Source: Niabella ginsenosidivorans
GTDB taxonomy: Bacteria > Bacteroidota > Bacteroidia > Chitinophagales > Chitinophagaceae
DNA length: 64,000 nucleotides
Direction of reading: 5' to 3'
Assembly: GCF_001654455.1 (NCBI RefSeq)
Contig: NZ_CP015772.1
Location: forward strand, 3,286,001-3,350,000
Positions 43,909-52,994 of this stretch are shown one piece after another. The notes under the pieces were generated by a model. The model saw nothing but the letters and a program-made list of their open reading frames with translations, searched no databases and was not told the DNA's origin. The first letter of the stretch is position 1; every line of letters starts with the position of its first letter. The position numbers and the translations under genes were made by a program.

Positions 43909-44949
43909 TTATCTGATAATTATTGTATCGTTATTGATCCGGTATTGTATGCCGGCCGACAGTTTAAAAGACTCCAGCACTTCGCCCAGCGTTTCTTTGT
44001 AAATCTTTCCGCTGAACCGCATTGCCCCCAATGAGGGAGAAGCCAGTATAATCTTAACGCCATACCATTTTTCCAGCATAGGAATGATATCTTTTAAAGG
44101 CTGCTGGTCAAAATGAATATGACCTTTTAACCATTGTGTTTCTAAAAATCCGGAATCGATCACATTGGGCTGTACTTTGCTGATCGCAATCTCAGGCAGC
44201 GCCTCATGCTGCTCTTTTGTAAAAGTCTTATTGTTCCTGTTTTCATTTTTTATAACCAGCTTCTCACTGGGATGCAAGACAACCTTTTCACTTTCCTTCT
44301 GATTGATCAGCACTTCCACCCTACCCCTTATCAGTGTTGTTTCAGAACTACATTCATTTTTATACGCCCTTACATTAAACTGGGTGCCTAAAACCTTAAC
44401 ATCCATTTCCTTGGTATGCACCAAAAAGGGCTTATCCTTATTTTTGACCACATCAAAAAAAGCTTCTCCATTCAGGTAAACTTCCCTGTTTTGCCGCCCG
44501 AAATCATTGCGGAACCGGAGCTCTGTTTTTTCATTGATCCAGACCTTGCTTCCATCCGGCAAAACCAGGGAGGTCCTGGATCTTGCCGTTGTAGCTACTA
44601 CCTGCATGGAGCCCGTATTACCCTTGTAGTTCAGCAGTACCAGCAACCCTATACCTGTTAAGAAAATTATGGAAGCCGCAATCCCTGTCAGTCGCCACCG
44701 GCTCCCTTTTTTAACCTTGCCGGCGTTCTCCATCTTTTTATTAAATGCATCAAGTGATTTTTCTACTGAAGCCTCGTCTGTAAATCCCGACGCTGTCAAA
44801 CGATGATCAAACAACACATCCAGACAGGCTTCAATAGCCTCAATTGAAGCAGACTCATTAATCAGCCTTTTTAATTCCAGTTGTTCATCAAGATTAATGA
44901 TCCCTTCCTTTCTTTTCAATAATAGCTCGAACAATCGGGTTGGTTCCAT
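43909..44949 (-). CDS. FecR-family anti-sigma factor
   Basis: 346 residues. Cytoplasmic N-terminal region (1-80), one membrane helix (about 84-106, ASIIFLTGIGLLVLL), periplasmic FecR domain (TSLVLPDGSKVWINEKTELR, VYLNGEAFFDVVKNKDKPFL, VKVLGTQFNVRAY) and C-terminal DUF4974 (FSGKIYKETLGEVLESFKLS). It should hold the ECF sigma factor until the STN domain of the SusC protein signals. It lies 141 bp upstream of susC. Confidence 0.94.
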   Translation of the reverse strand: MEPTRLFELLLKRKEGIINLDEQLELKRLINESASIEAIEACLDVLFDHRLTASGFTDEASVEKSLDAFNKKMENAGKVKKGSRWRLTGIAASIIFLTGIGLLVLLNYKGNTGSMQVVATTARSRTSLVLPDGSKVWINEKTELRFRNDFGRQNREVYLNGEAFFDVVKNKDKPFLVHTKEMDVKVLGTQFNVRAYKNECSSETTLIRGRVEVLINQKESEKVVLHPSEKLVIKNENRNNKTFTKEQHEALPEIAISKVQPNVIDSGFLETQWLKGHIHFDQQPLKDIIPMLEKWYGVKIILASPSLGAMRFSGKIYKETLGEVLESFKLSAGIQYRINNDTIIIR

Positions 44950-45268
44950 TTGATTATCGTTCTGTTATAAAGACGCTTTTCAGTTATCCAGACCCTGAAA
45001 GCAAATCCGTTTTTTTTTATTATATGGAAAAAAGATAGCCGCAAACAGATGCTGTGCCGCAACCAGATCATAAGAGATAGCAGATGAGCACATGGCGCAG
45101 ACGATCAACTATCTTTAAAGTGTCAGGGAACAAAATCGCGCTGATCATAAATTTGGCAGAGCTGAATTTGTCTTGCAGGGGGCTGATGCTATAACAAGGC
45201 TAAGAAACATCCGTGCACCAGTGGCAAAATAACAAATACTGCTGCAAAATAAAGATACCCGGCCCTCT
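44950..45268. other. Gap between ECF sigma factor and fecR
   Basis: 319 bp without a supported gene. The ECF gene and fecR are usually adjacent, so this probably contains the sigma-factor-dependent promoter of fecR-susC. I see no unambiguous promoter. Confidence 0.4.
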
Positions 45269-45853
45269 CTATCTATACCCTGTCCTGGCTTTGGATGGCA
45301 TACTGGAGGTATACTCCGGCAGAGCTTCAAAAAGCGCTGTGGCAATTCTTTTATTGGCAATCATCATCTGGGTCTCCACCGTTTTAACTGAAATGTTCAA
45401 TAATCTGGCCACTTCAGAGTATTTCAACTGTTCTTCTTTAACCAGTCTGAATACAAGCAGGCATTTGGGTGGCAGGGAACCAATGGCCTCCTGAATCAGG
45501 CGTATATTCTCTGCAGAAACCAGCTTGCTTTCCGGTGTAGCCATGGTATAGGTAAGCTCATCCTCAATTACATCTGTAAATACCAGCTTCTTTTTTCTCA
45601 TAAAATTCATACAGCCGTTTTTTGAAGCAATGAAGATATAACTGGAGATATTCTCTATGGCGGCAAGCATCTTCCGGTTTTCCCATAACTTTAGAAATAC
45701 GTCATGTATAATCTCTTCCGCTCTTTGCCTGTCCTTTACTATAGCAAATACAAATGGAAAAAGGCCGGGAAAAAAATGCCTGAATAATTCATTAAAGGCG
45801 GCCTGATCATCCTTTTCTGCAACCAGGACAACCAGTTTTTCAATCGTTTTCAA
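45269..45853 (-). CDS. ECF RNA polymerase sigma factor (FecI-like, sigma-70 family)
   Basis: About 194 residues from a TTG at 45853, chosen because it puts the protein at normal ECF length; upstream in-frame ATG (46258) would add about 135 residues of non-homologous sequence. Region 2 is visible in AFNELFRHFFPGLFPFVFAI and AEEIIHDVFLKLWENRKML. Region 4 is the HTH in LPPKCLLVFRLVKEEQLKYS and VARLLNISVKTVETQMMIA. It drives transcription of the SusCD locus when freed from FecR. Confidence 0.88.
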   Translation of the reverse strand: MKTIEKLVVLVAEKDDQAAFNELFRHFFPGLFPFVFAIVKDRQRAEEIIHDVFLKLWENRKMLAAIENISSYIFIASKNGCMNFMRKKKLVFTDVIEDELTYTMATPESKLVSAENIRLIQEAIGSLPPKCLLVFRLVKEEQLKYSEVARLLNISVKTVETQMMIANKRIATALFEALPEYTSSMPSKARTGYR

Positions 45854-46156
45854 ATCTGCAGGTATTTTGTTAATTATAAAAAACAGTGTTCTGAACCTCC
45901 AAAAACCCGATCCCGAATTTACGTTGTTTTCTCTATCCGGACAATTCCATTTTAATTTTTTTGGACCAGGAACAGGTATTATGCTGTTCTTTAGTAGCAG
46001 ATAAAAAACAGCAGCGCAACTATTGCGCTCATCAATACCTGTGCATTCCTGACTGAATACGCATGTCACAGTTGGTGAGCAAACCACGCACAACAAACAG
46101 CCTGTGGCTTTAAAAAATAAATAGTAGCTTGCAGGAAACGATGGCTCATTTTGAAT

Positions 46157-47869
46157 ATGAAAGAAAAAAATCTCAGAAGCAGCAGCTGGTTTGGCCGCAC
46201 AGGTAAAGATGGTTTTATTTACCGGGCATGGATGAAGAATAACGGCATTCCCGATCATGAGTTTAAAAAGCCCGTTATTGGTATCTGCAATACCTGGAGC
46301 GAGCTAACCCCCTGCAATGCCCATTTCAGGGATCTTGCGGCATCAGTAAAACGGGGCGTGCTGGAAGCCGGTGGTTTTCCTGTTGAATTTCCGGTAATGT
46401 CGTTGGGCGAAACGCTGATGAAACCTACTACCATGCTTTTCCGTAATCTGGTCAGCATGGATGTGGAGGAAAGTATCAGGGGCAACCCGCTTGATGGTGT
46501 GGTGTTGCTTTGCGGATGCGATAAGACAACCCCGGCCCTGGTAATGGGTGCCTGTAGTGTAAACCTGCCAGCCATTGTGGTCTCCGGCGGGCCTATGTTA
46601 ACCGGCAGGCATAAAGGGCAACCTATAGGCACCAGTGATGTATGGCGGCTGGCCGCGGGTCTGGAAGAAGGCTCCGTCAATGAAGAGCAGCTGCGTTCAA
46701 TGGAAGGTGATCTCTGCCGCAGCCAGGGGCATTGTGCGGTAATGGGCACTGCATCCTCAATGGCCTGCATGGTAGAAGCCCTGGGCTTATCCCTGCCCGG
46801 CAATGCAGCCATTCCTGCAGTAGATGCGCACCGTAAAGTATTAGCGCAGTTATCGGGCGGCCGGATCGTGGAAATGGTCAAAGAAAACCTAAAGTTATCC
46901 GATATTTTAAAGAGGGACGCTTTTGAAAACGCAATCATTACCAATGCAGCCATCGGCGGCTCTACCAATTTCATCATCCATCTCCTTGCCATAGCGGGCC
47001 GCGCCGGTGTTCAGCTGGAGTTAAAAGACTTTGATACCCTTTCGAAAGATATTCCGCTGATCGTAAATCTTCAGCCTTCCGGACAGTTTTTTATGGAAGA
47101 CCTTTATTACGCAGGCGGATTGCCTGCTGTTTTAAAAGAGCTGAACAGTTTTCTTCATAAAGATGCAATGACCGTAAACGGGAAAACGATCAGCGAAAAC
47201 TACGCCAGTGCGGAGTGTTATAATAAAGACATCATCGGTACAATTGACAAACCGTTTAACAGTGCTACCGGGCTTGCGGTATTGACCGGTAATATTTGTG
47301 AGCAGGGGGCAGTCATAAAGCCATCCGCCGCAAGTGCGCACCTGATGCAGCATACAGGCCCCGCAGTTGTTTTTGAGAACATTGAGGATTACAAACAACG
47401 CATTAACAGTGACGGTTTGAAGGTTGATGAGAACAGCATACTGGTCTTAAAAAATGCTGGGCCAAAAGGATATCCGGGTATGCCGGAAGTTGGCAATATG
47501 ACCCTGCCTAAAAAGTTATTGCAAAAAGGGATTACAGATATGGTGCGTATTTCAGACGGCCGGATGAGCGGCACGGGTTTTGGCACCGTAGTATTGCATA
47601 TTGCTCCGGAGGCGGCAGCAGGCGGCAATTTCAGCGTACTGAAAACAGGAGATATCCTTACACTGGACGTTCCCAAAAGAACCTTGCAGGCTCACTTAAG
47701 CGCAGAAGCGCTTGAACAGCGAAAAAAAGAAAGAAAGCCTCAGCAATTCCATGCAACAAGAGGCTATGTAAGCCTTTATATCCAACATGTACAGCAGGCC
47801 CATTTGGGAGCTGATCTTGATTTTCTTACCGGCGGCAGCGGCAGCAATGTTGCAAAGGACTCTCATTAA
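46157..47869 (+). CDS. IlvD/Edd-family dehydratase, probably for a sugar acid
   Basis: 570 residues. An ATG 6 bp upstream is also possible. Family residues include ICNTWSELTPCNAHFRDLA, the Fe-S cysteine motif CGCDKTTPALVMGA, GDLCRSQGHCAVMGTASSM and SDGRMSGTGFG. Length and the CDK pattern fit L-arabinonate / D-xylonate / gluconate-type dehydratases rather than IlvD of branched-chain synthesis. It converts an aldonate to a 2-keto-3-deoxy acid; the exact sugar is not determined. It heads an operon with an SDR and an SMP-30 gene and is divergent from the ECF sigma gene. Confidence 0.9.
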   Translation: MKEKNLRSSSWFGRTGKDGFIYRAWMKNNGIPDHEFKKPVIGICNTWSELTPCNAHFRDLAASVKRGVLEAGGFPVEFPVMSLGETLMKPTTMLFRNLVSMDVEESIRGNPLDGVVLLCGCDKTTPALVMGACSVNLPAIVVSGGPMLTGRHKGQPIGTSDVWRLAAGLEEGSVNEEQLRSMEGDLCRSQGHCAVMGTASSMACMVEALGLSLPGNAAIPAVDAHRKVLAQLSGGRIVEMVKENLKLSDILKRDAFENAIITNAAIGGSTNFIIHLLAIAGRAGVQLELKDFDTLSKDIPLIVNLQPSGQFFMEDLYYAGGLPAVLKELNSFLHKDAMTVNGKTISENYASAECYNKDIIGTIDKPFNSATGLAVLTGNICEQGAVIKPSAASAHLMQHTGPAVVFENIEDYKQRINSDGLKVDENSILVLKNAGPKGYPGMPEVGNMTLPKKLLQKGITDMVRISDGRMSGTGFGTVVLHIAPEAAAGGNFSVLKTGDILTLDVPKRTLQAHLSAEALEQRKKERKPQQFHATRGYVSLYIQHVQQAHLGADLDFLTGGSGSNVAKDSH

Positions 47870-47870
47870 A

Positions 47871-48647
47871 ATGCGAAATAACAAAATGGACTTTAACAAT
47901 AAAGTAGCTATTGTAACAGGCGCCGGACAAGGGATCGGCTTTGAGATCTGTAAACAGTTGGCAGGGCAGGGAGCTTTAGTGATCCTGAATGACCTGGATG
48001 CCCAACTGGCGCAGCAAGCCTGCACGGTTATCGATCAGCAATGCCCCGGTCGTGTTCATGCAGTGCCCGGCGATTGCAGCAACATGGCGGTTATTAACCA
48101 GATGGTGGAATATGCAACCGGTAATTTTGGCCGGCTGGATATTGCAATCGCTAATGCCGGCATTACCTTATTTGGTGCTTTCCTGGATTACCGGCCGGAA
48201 GCCTTTGACCAGGTAATGAAGGTAAACCTGGCAGGTTCCTTTTTCCTGGCGCAGGCAGCAGCCCGTAAAATGAAGCAGCAGCCCGGCGGGGGCTCTATCC
48301 TTTTTATGTCGTCTGTTACAGGGCATCTGGCACATAAGGGGCTCGTTGCCTATGGTATGAGCAAAGCCGCACTGGAAATGCTGGCAAGGAATTTAGTGAT
48401 CGAGCTGTCCCAGTACAGAATCAACATCAACACCGTTGCCCCCGGTGCCACATTAACAGAGCGCACTACTGAAAATAAAAATTATGAAACCGCCTGGCAA
48501 AAAATAACACCTGGCGGCCGGCCCGCTACCGTAGCGGATATCGCCAACGCGGTACTGTTCCTGGTACATGAGCGGTCAAGGCATATTAACGGGCAGAATA
48601 TTGTAATTGACGGAGGATGGACAAGCGTAGGAATTCAGCCGGAATAA
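47871..48647 (+). CDS. SDR-family dehydrogenase, probable sugar dehydrogenase
   Basis: 258 residues from the ATG at 47871, or 253 from 47886. Cofactor motif VTGAGQGIGFEI, NAG in AIANAGITLFG, catalytic Ser/Tyr/Lys in MSSVTGH and YGMSKAAL, and the C-terminal HINGQNIVIDGGWTSVG end. In this operon it probably oxidises an aldose to its lactone, before lactonase and dehydratase. The order fits a non-phosphorylative pathway. Spacing to the dehydratase stop is 1 bp. Confidence 0.9.
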   Translation: MRNNKMDFNNKVAIVTGAGQGIGFEICKQLAGQGALVILNDLDAQLAQQACTVIDQQCPGRVHAVPGDCSNMAVINQMVEYATGNFGRLDIAIANAGITLFGAFLDYRPEAFDQVMKVNLAGSFFLAQAAARKMKQQPGGGSILFMSSVTGHLAHKGLVAYGMSKAALEMLARNLVIELSQYRININTVAPGATLTERTTENKNYETAWQKITPGGRPATVADIANAVLFLVHERSRHINGQNIVIDGGWTSVGIQPE

Positions 48648-48657
48648 GGAGCATCCC

Positions 48658-49528
48658 ATGATCGAAGTTGCCTGCTATCAAAGAGCACAATTAGGAGAAG
48701 GCCCGGTTTGGGATGAACAAACCGGTTGCATCTACTGGATCGATATTATTGCCGGCGTTGTACATCAGCTGAACGTTCAAAATAACAGGTATCAGTCCTG
48801 CCCCATCGGGCAGATGATCGGCGCTGTTACATTATGTACCAATGGCAATCTTTTGGTAGCAGCAAAACAGGGGCCCGGTATTTTGAACCTGTCCGACAAA
48901 ACGTTTGTCCAATATCCCTTTCAGGAAACAGGTACAACCAATAACCGCTTTAACGATGGCAAATGCGATGTAAATGGGCGGTGGTGATCGGTACCATAGC
49001 ACTGGACGAGGCAGCCGGAGCCGGAAGCCTTTATTCTATGGATGCCCATTTCCGCTTTAAAAAGCAAATCGGGAATCTGATGATTCCTAACGGGATGGGC
49101 TGGAACAATGATCATACGAAATTTTATTTTATTGATACGCTTTCTTATTCGGTTACAGCATATCATTTTAATGCCATCACGGGCCGGTTATCCAATAAGA
49201 AAACGATCATTTCTATTGATGAGAAAGAAGGAGCTCCCGATGGAATGACAATTGACAATGAAGGAATGCTCTGGATTGCACACTGGGATGGTTGGCAGGT
49301 AACACGCTAGGATCCCGGCACGGGAAAGAAACCGCTGTCAGTGCCATTGCCTGTAGCAAGAGCCACTTCCTGTACGTTTGGCGGAAAAAACCTGTCTGAT
49401 CTTTATATTACGAATGCTTATGACCGGTTAAATGAAGAACCATTAAACATTCAACCCTGGCAGGGGCACTTTTCGTCTGGAGGAACTGTGGTTTTAAAGG
49501 AGTTCCTGCCAATCGTTTTAAATACTAA
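48658..49528 (+). pseudogene. SMP-30/gluconolactonase-family lactonase, three lesions
   Basis: The repaired product has about 290 residues. The N-terminal blade has LGEGPVWDEQTGCIYWIDI and NNRFNDGKCDVNGR. One base is missing at about 48986, after which GAGSLYSMDAHFRFKKQIGN and APDGMTIDNEGMLWIAHWDG continue. A TAG at 49308-49310 replaces the expected Tyr of RYDPGTGK. TSCTFGGKNLSDLYIT follows, and one G is missing in GGGG at 49463-49466, after which NCGFKGVPANRFKY and a stop at 49526 complete the family end. The lactonase step of the sugar pathway is therefore lost or relies on another gene. Confidence 0.88.
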
Positions 49529-50341
49529 AAAATGAACAGTTCTTTATATCAGCAAAGCATCCGGTTAACAAAGAAGGCAAGGAATTAAGAACCCAATAAA
49601 AATGTTTGACAAGTTTTATTATTCTGGTAAAGATTGGTCACAAAAAAATGGACATACTTTGCTGCGGGCAAGAGAGCATATCCATTGAATAAAACCTGTT
49701 AAATCGCACAGCCTCAAAAGCACTTTGGTGGCTCATGTTCAACTAGCAACGGCTCAATGACGATCCGAGATCAAAATGCAGCATTATGAATGCTCAGGTC
49801 AACAACGTTGGCAATTTTGAATGCGCAAAATTATGCTAATAAGCCGGCAAACTGAACAGGCAGCGACTTAACCCCGGTTAACATCTGGAAGAAAATAAAG
49901 AAAACATACCTGTTTTATCTATATCCTGTAAATCATCTAAATTTAATGTTCAAAGCTTTTTAAATGTTTAATCATTAACAAAAACATTTTAAACACATCA
50001 AACCGTGCACGGGCAGCAAAATTAAATACTTCTGCTCCTGAAAACAGGGCATTACAACCCTATAATACTGAAGCACAATCACATAAATGATTTACAATTA
50101 TTATGGAGCTATTTTGCAATAATAAACCGAAGGCACTGCAGACAGCAGTTAAAATATAGTAGACGTAGCCTCCACTGAATATCCCGAGGGCTGTAGCAAT
50201 TTGGGATACTGTAATAAAATTTCTCCTGGTGAAATCTTCTTGTATTAATACACTTCCTCCCCGGCAGGGTTTTCGCTTCAACCCTGCTAACTTAGAGCTT
50301 TCATCTTATTGAATATACAAAGCAATCAAAGCCCCGACCCT
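49529..50341. other. 813-bp stretch without a firm gene
   Basis: AT-rich, with no domain-bearing frame. A minus-strand frame at 50060-50281 contains TRRNFITVSQIATALGIFSG, which resembles a Tat leader, then an unrelated hydrophobic stretch; this may be a fragment of a decayed exported oxidoreductase. A short GC-rich inverted repeat (AGGGTT / AACCCT) lies near 50254-50285. Otherwise nothing recognised. Confidence 0.4.
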
Positions 50342-51253
50342 TTATGGCGTGGTAAAGCCATATTTCCTATAAACAGCTTTTGCGGCTGCGCTTTTCAGGA
50401 ATTCCATAAACTCTTTTGCAGCTATCGGGTGTGGTGCATTCTTTAAAAGGCCGGCCATATAAGTAGCCTGTATGTTTTCATTATCGGGGATCGGCACCAG
50501 CTCCACAGGATGATTGATCAGTTTCTGATAATATGCCTCAGAATACCACACGGGCCCGGCATCGCTTTTTTCATATAAAACCCACATAGGAGTTTGCCGG
50601 TGGTGGATCTGGGTAAGCCGGGTTGTTCCGGCTTTGACCTTGTCTTCCATAATTGTTTTCTTCAGCGCCTTTCCACCGGCCTTTATATAAGCAGCTTCAA
50701 TACGTTTTCCGATGCCTTCAAATGCAGGGTTGGGCATTGCAACCAGCACGTCCTTTCGTCCAAGATCTTTTAAGCCGGCTATCCGTTTCGGGTTGTTCTT
50801 TTGTACCATAATGGCCAGCTTATTGTACGCATAGGCAATAGTGTCCGCAAAAAGATCGGCCATTTCATCAATCCTTGTTTTCCCGGCGGTATATACATCC
50901 GGTTTCAATGTAATGCGCATATTGCCCATTGTTAAAGAGCCTCCTTCTATCTGTTTGGCAAGTACCCCGGGTGGCAGGGTCTCCGCAAATATGCGGGTAT
51001 ATTGAGGATATGCCTTTTTAAACGCAGTCAGCAGCTCGTCAACGCACATGAACTGGTTGCCCGCAAAAAACAGCACCAGTTGTGGGTCATTGATGTCTCC
51101 GAAAAGATCCGGAACATTATCCACACCCGGAACTGTAAACAGCACCTTGCTTTCAGGGGGGATGTTCCAGGGTGGATCAAATCGATACTCCTGCGCTTTT
51201 ACAGTATTTCCCAATACCATGCAAAAAAATATTCCGGTAAATAGTTGCTTCAT
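50342..51253 (-). CDS. Periplasmic binding protein, ModA-like (SBP_bac_11)
   Basis: 303 residues. Sec signal 1-20 (KQLFTGIFFCMVLGNTVKAQ). The mature part has two-lobed binding-protein features: VLFFAGNQFMCVDELLTAFK, KNNPKRIAGLKDLGRKDVLV and PIAAKEFMEFLKSAAAKAVY, as in molybdate/tungstate-type extracytoplasmic solute-binding proteins. No ABC permease or ATPase lies nearby. The insertion around residues 85-115 is atypical. It is third in a minus-strand group with DsrE-like and TsdA-like genes. Confidence 0.82.
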   Translation of the reverse strand: MKQLFTGIFFCMVLGNTVKAQEYRFDPPWNIPPESKVLFTVPGVDNVPDLFGDINDPQLVLFFAGNQFMCVDELLTAFKKAYPQYTRIFAETLPPGVLAKQIEGGSLTMGNMRITLKPDVYTAGKTRIDEMADLFADTIAYAYNKLAIMVQKNNPKRIAGLKDLGRKDVLVAMPNPAFEGIGKRIEAAYIKAGGKALKKTIMEDKVKAGTTRLTQIHHRQTPMWVLYEKSDAGPVWYSEAYYQKLINHPVELVPIPDNENIQATYMAGLLKNAPHPIAAKEFMEFLKSAAAKAVYRKYGFTTP

Positions 51254-51306
51254 TTCATTCCTTTAAATCTACTTATGATATTTGTTACAAAAAACACGCG
51301 GATCTT

Positions 51307-51771
51307 TTAAGGTTTTATAACAGACCAGCCCTCTGCCTGGCGCAGGATCAGCTCTCCGTTACCGCTGGGAACAATTGCAATAAAATCATAGAGCTGCTCT
51401 TTGTCAATCTTGCGCTCATGTAATGTATTGGCGCACTGGGCTACAATCACCCCGCGCTCAACCAGATTCTTTAAAGCTTCTTCGTATTTGCTTCCTTTCA
51501 GGTAGGCATCCGTACCCCCGCTAAATGCGATCAGCTCTGCTTTCAGCTTTCCCTTCAGCCGGGGATCATTCAGCGCATTGTTAAGGTTCCGCAGCACTTT
51601 TTCAATGATCTTTGGATCATTGTTATCCATCTGGTAAATGGCATGATATACTTTTTGTTTGGCCACTGCTCCGGTGAACCGTTTATTCTCCTGCTGGGCA
51701 GGTGTCAGTTGCTGTGCAGTTGCAGTAATGGTTAATACTGCGCTGAAAAGGATCAATAAAGCTTTTTTCAT
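51307..51771 (-). CDS. Exported DsrE-family protein
   Basis: 154 residues. Sec signal 1-19 (cleavage after TATA). The mature domain has KQKVYHAIYQMDNNDPKIIE, LKAELIAFSGGTDAYLKGS, RGVIVAQCANTLHERKIDK and SGNGELILRQAEGWSVIKP, the DsrE/DsrF-like fold found in periplasmic sulfur-handling proteins. A conserved Cys in QCAN may carry sulfur. It sits between the dihaem cytochrome and the binding protein genes, about 55-65 bp on each side. Confidence 0.88.
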   Translation of the reverse strand: MKKALLILFSAVLTITATAQQLTPAQQENKRFTGAVAKQKVYHAIYQMDNNDPKIIEKVLRNLNNALNDPRLKGKLKAELIAFSGGTDAYLKGSKYEEALKNLVERGVIVAQCANTLHERKIDKEQLYDFIAIVPSGNGELILRQAEGWSVIKP

Positions 51772-51837
51772 TTACTACTGGTTTTAAAATTAAAATACTC
51801 GTTATTCTATTATTCCCGTCATTTCCGGGCCCTGTAT

Positions 51838-52821
51838 TTATTTATAAGCAGCCTGTGCCAGTTCTATGGGACCAAACGGACCGTATTTATGCTGCCGTTC
51901 TGAAAAACTGTCTATATAAGGGCCATAAGGTGCATCAACCGGTTTCTTTTTTAGCACCGGCCAGTCTGCGCTTTGGTCAAACTTCGGCCGTGGCTTGCTG
52001 AGCACATAAGCGGCTACATCCCAGGCTTCCTCATCGGTTAATTGCGGACTAAGATAAGTAGTTCCCTGCGGCATATTATTTTTTACAAAGCCTGCAAAAC
52101 TGCGTATTCTGAACAACCCTGCTCCATCATTAAAACTATGAGCGCCCCATAAGGGCGGATATGTATATCCTGTACCCTCAATGTTCAGCATGCCTGCACC
52201 ATCAGCACCATGGCACCGTTCGCACTGGGCGCGGTATACAATGCTGCCTTTTAACGGGTCTGCAGCCCGGTTCAGGAAGGGCAGCCGCATGATCGATGTT
52301 CCTTTATAGGCTTTTCCTTTGGGCACATCCTCCCCTACCCATTTCAGATAAGCATAAATAGCCTGCATCTCTTTTGAGGCGGTATCCAGCGGTTTCCCGT
52401 TCAGGCTTCTCTCAAAACAATCATTTACCCGCATATAAATATCCTGTATGCCATCGTTCCGGGCACGATACAGCGGATAAGTAGCAAAAACTTTCCCGAA
52501 ATTATTACCAAAAGGAACCGTTCCTCCGTTCAAATGACAGTTCTGGCAGTTCATTCCATTGGTAAGGGTGGCTACAGTTCCTTTGGGGCCCATGTAATAA
52601 GAGGTATTTGCAATGAGCCGGTACCCGTATTCAATGAGCTTTCCTTCTTCCGTATAATCGGGGATCTGATAATGGTTCCATCCCCACCACGTCGTATCCG
52701 GAGACTGACTGCCGCTCGCTTCCTTTTTTATGCCATTACCTGCTTTTTTCCTGGTGTGTTCAGATAAGATCAGCACCGCAGCAGTTATAAAAAGCAGGAA
52801 CGGTATCCAGAAAATCCTCAT
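51838..52821 (-). CDS. Membrane-anchored dihaem cytochrome c (TsdA-like)
   Basis: 327 residues. N-terminal membrane anchor (about 3-20), then two haem sites, CQNCH at 92-96 and CERCH at 200-204. The first domain (NGMNCQNCHLNGGTVPFG, YPLYRARNDGIQDIYMRVND) resembles thiosulfate dehydrogenase TsdA; the second is a class I cytochrome with MPQGTTYLSPQLTDEEAWDV near the distal ligand Met. It probably passes electrons from a reduced sulfur compound or other donor. The substrate is inferred only. Confidence 0.87.
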   Translation of the reverse strand: MRIFWIPFLLFITAAVLILSEHTRKKAGNGIKKEASGSQSPDTTWWGWNHYQIPDYTEEGKLIEYGYRLIANTSYYMGPKGTVATLTNGMNCQNCHLNGGTVPFGNNFGKVFATYPLYRARNDGIQDIYMRVNDCFERSLNGKPLDTASKEMQAIYAYLKWVGEDVPKGKAYKGTSIMRLPFLNRAADPLKGSIVYRAQCERCHGADGAGMLNIEGTGYTYPPLWGAHSFNDGAGLFRIRSFAGFVKNNMPQGTTYLSPQLTDEEAWDVAAYVLSKPRPKFDQSADWPVLKKKPVDAPYGPYIDSFSERQHKYGPFGPIELAQAAYK

Positions 52822-52994
52822 CGCTTACATTTTACTTTCCATACAAAGCTATAAGAAGCTGCTCCTCCGGGGAAATCACAAAAGTCAATCGCCGATAACT
52901 TTAAGTTATAACAGTTACAGTTTGTTATACCTTTAGCCCGTAGCACTCCTGCAAGGAGCTAAGAGTGCCCCGGTAAGCCGTTCCCCTGCCTGTT

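Noticed and set aside
45854-46258. Long N-terminal extension of the ECF sigma factor from an ATG at 46258
   Set aside because: The extra 135 residues are Cys-rich and non-homologous and would overlap the divergent dehydratase gene; a TTG start gives normal ECF length.
50060-50281. Minus-strand frame with a Tat-like segment
   Set aside because: The rest of the frame has no homology I recognise; at most a fragment, so recorded only in the gap note.
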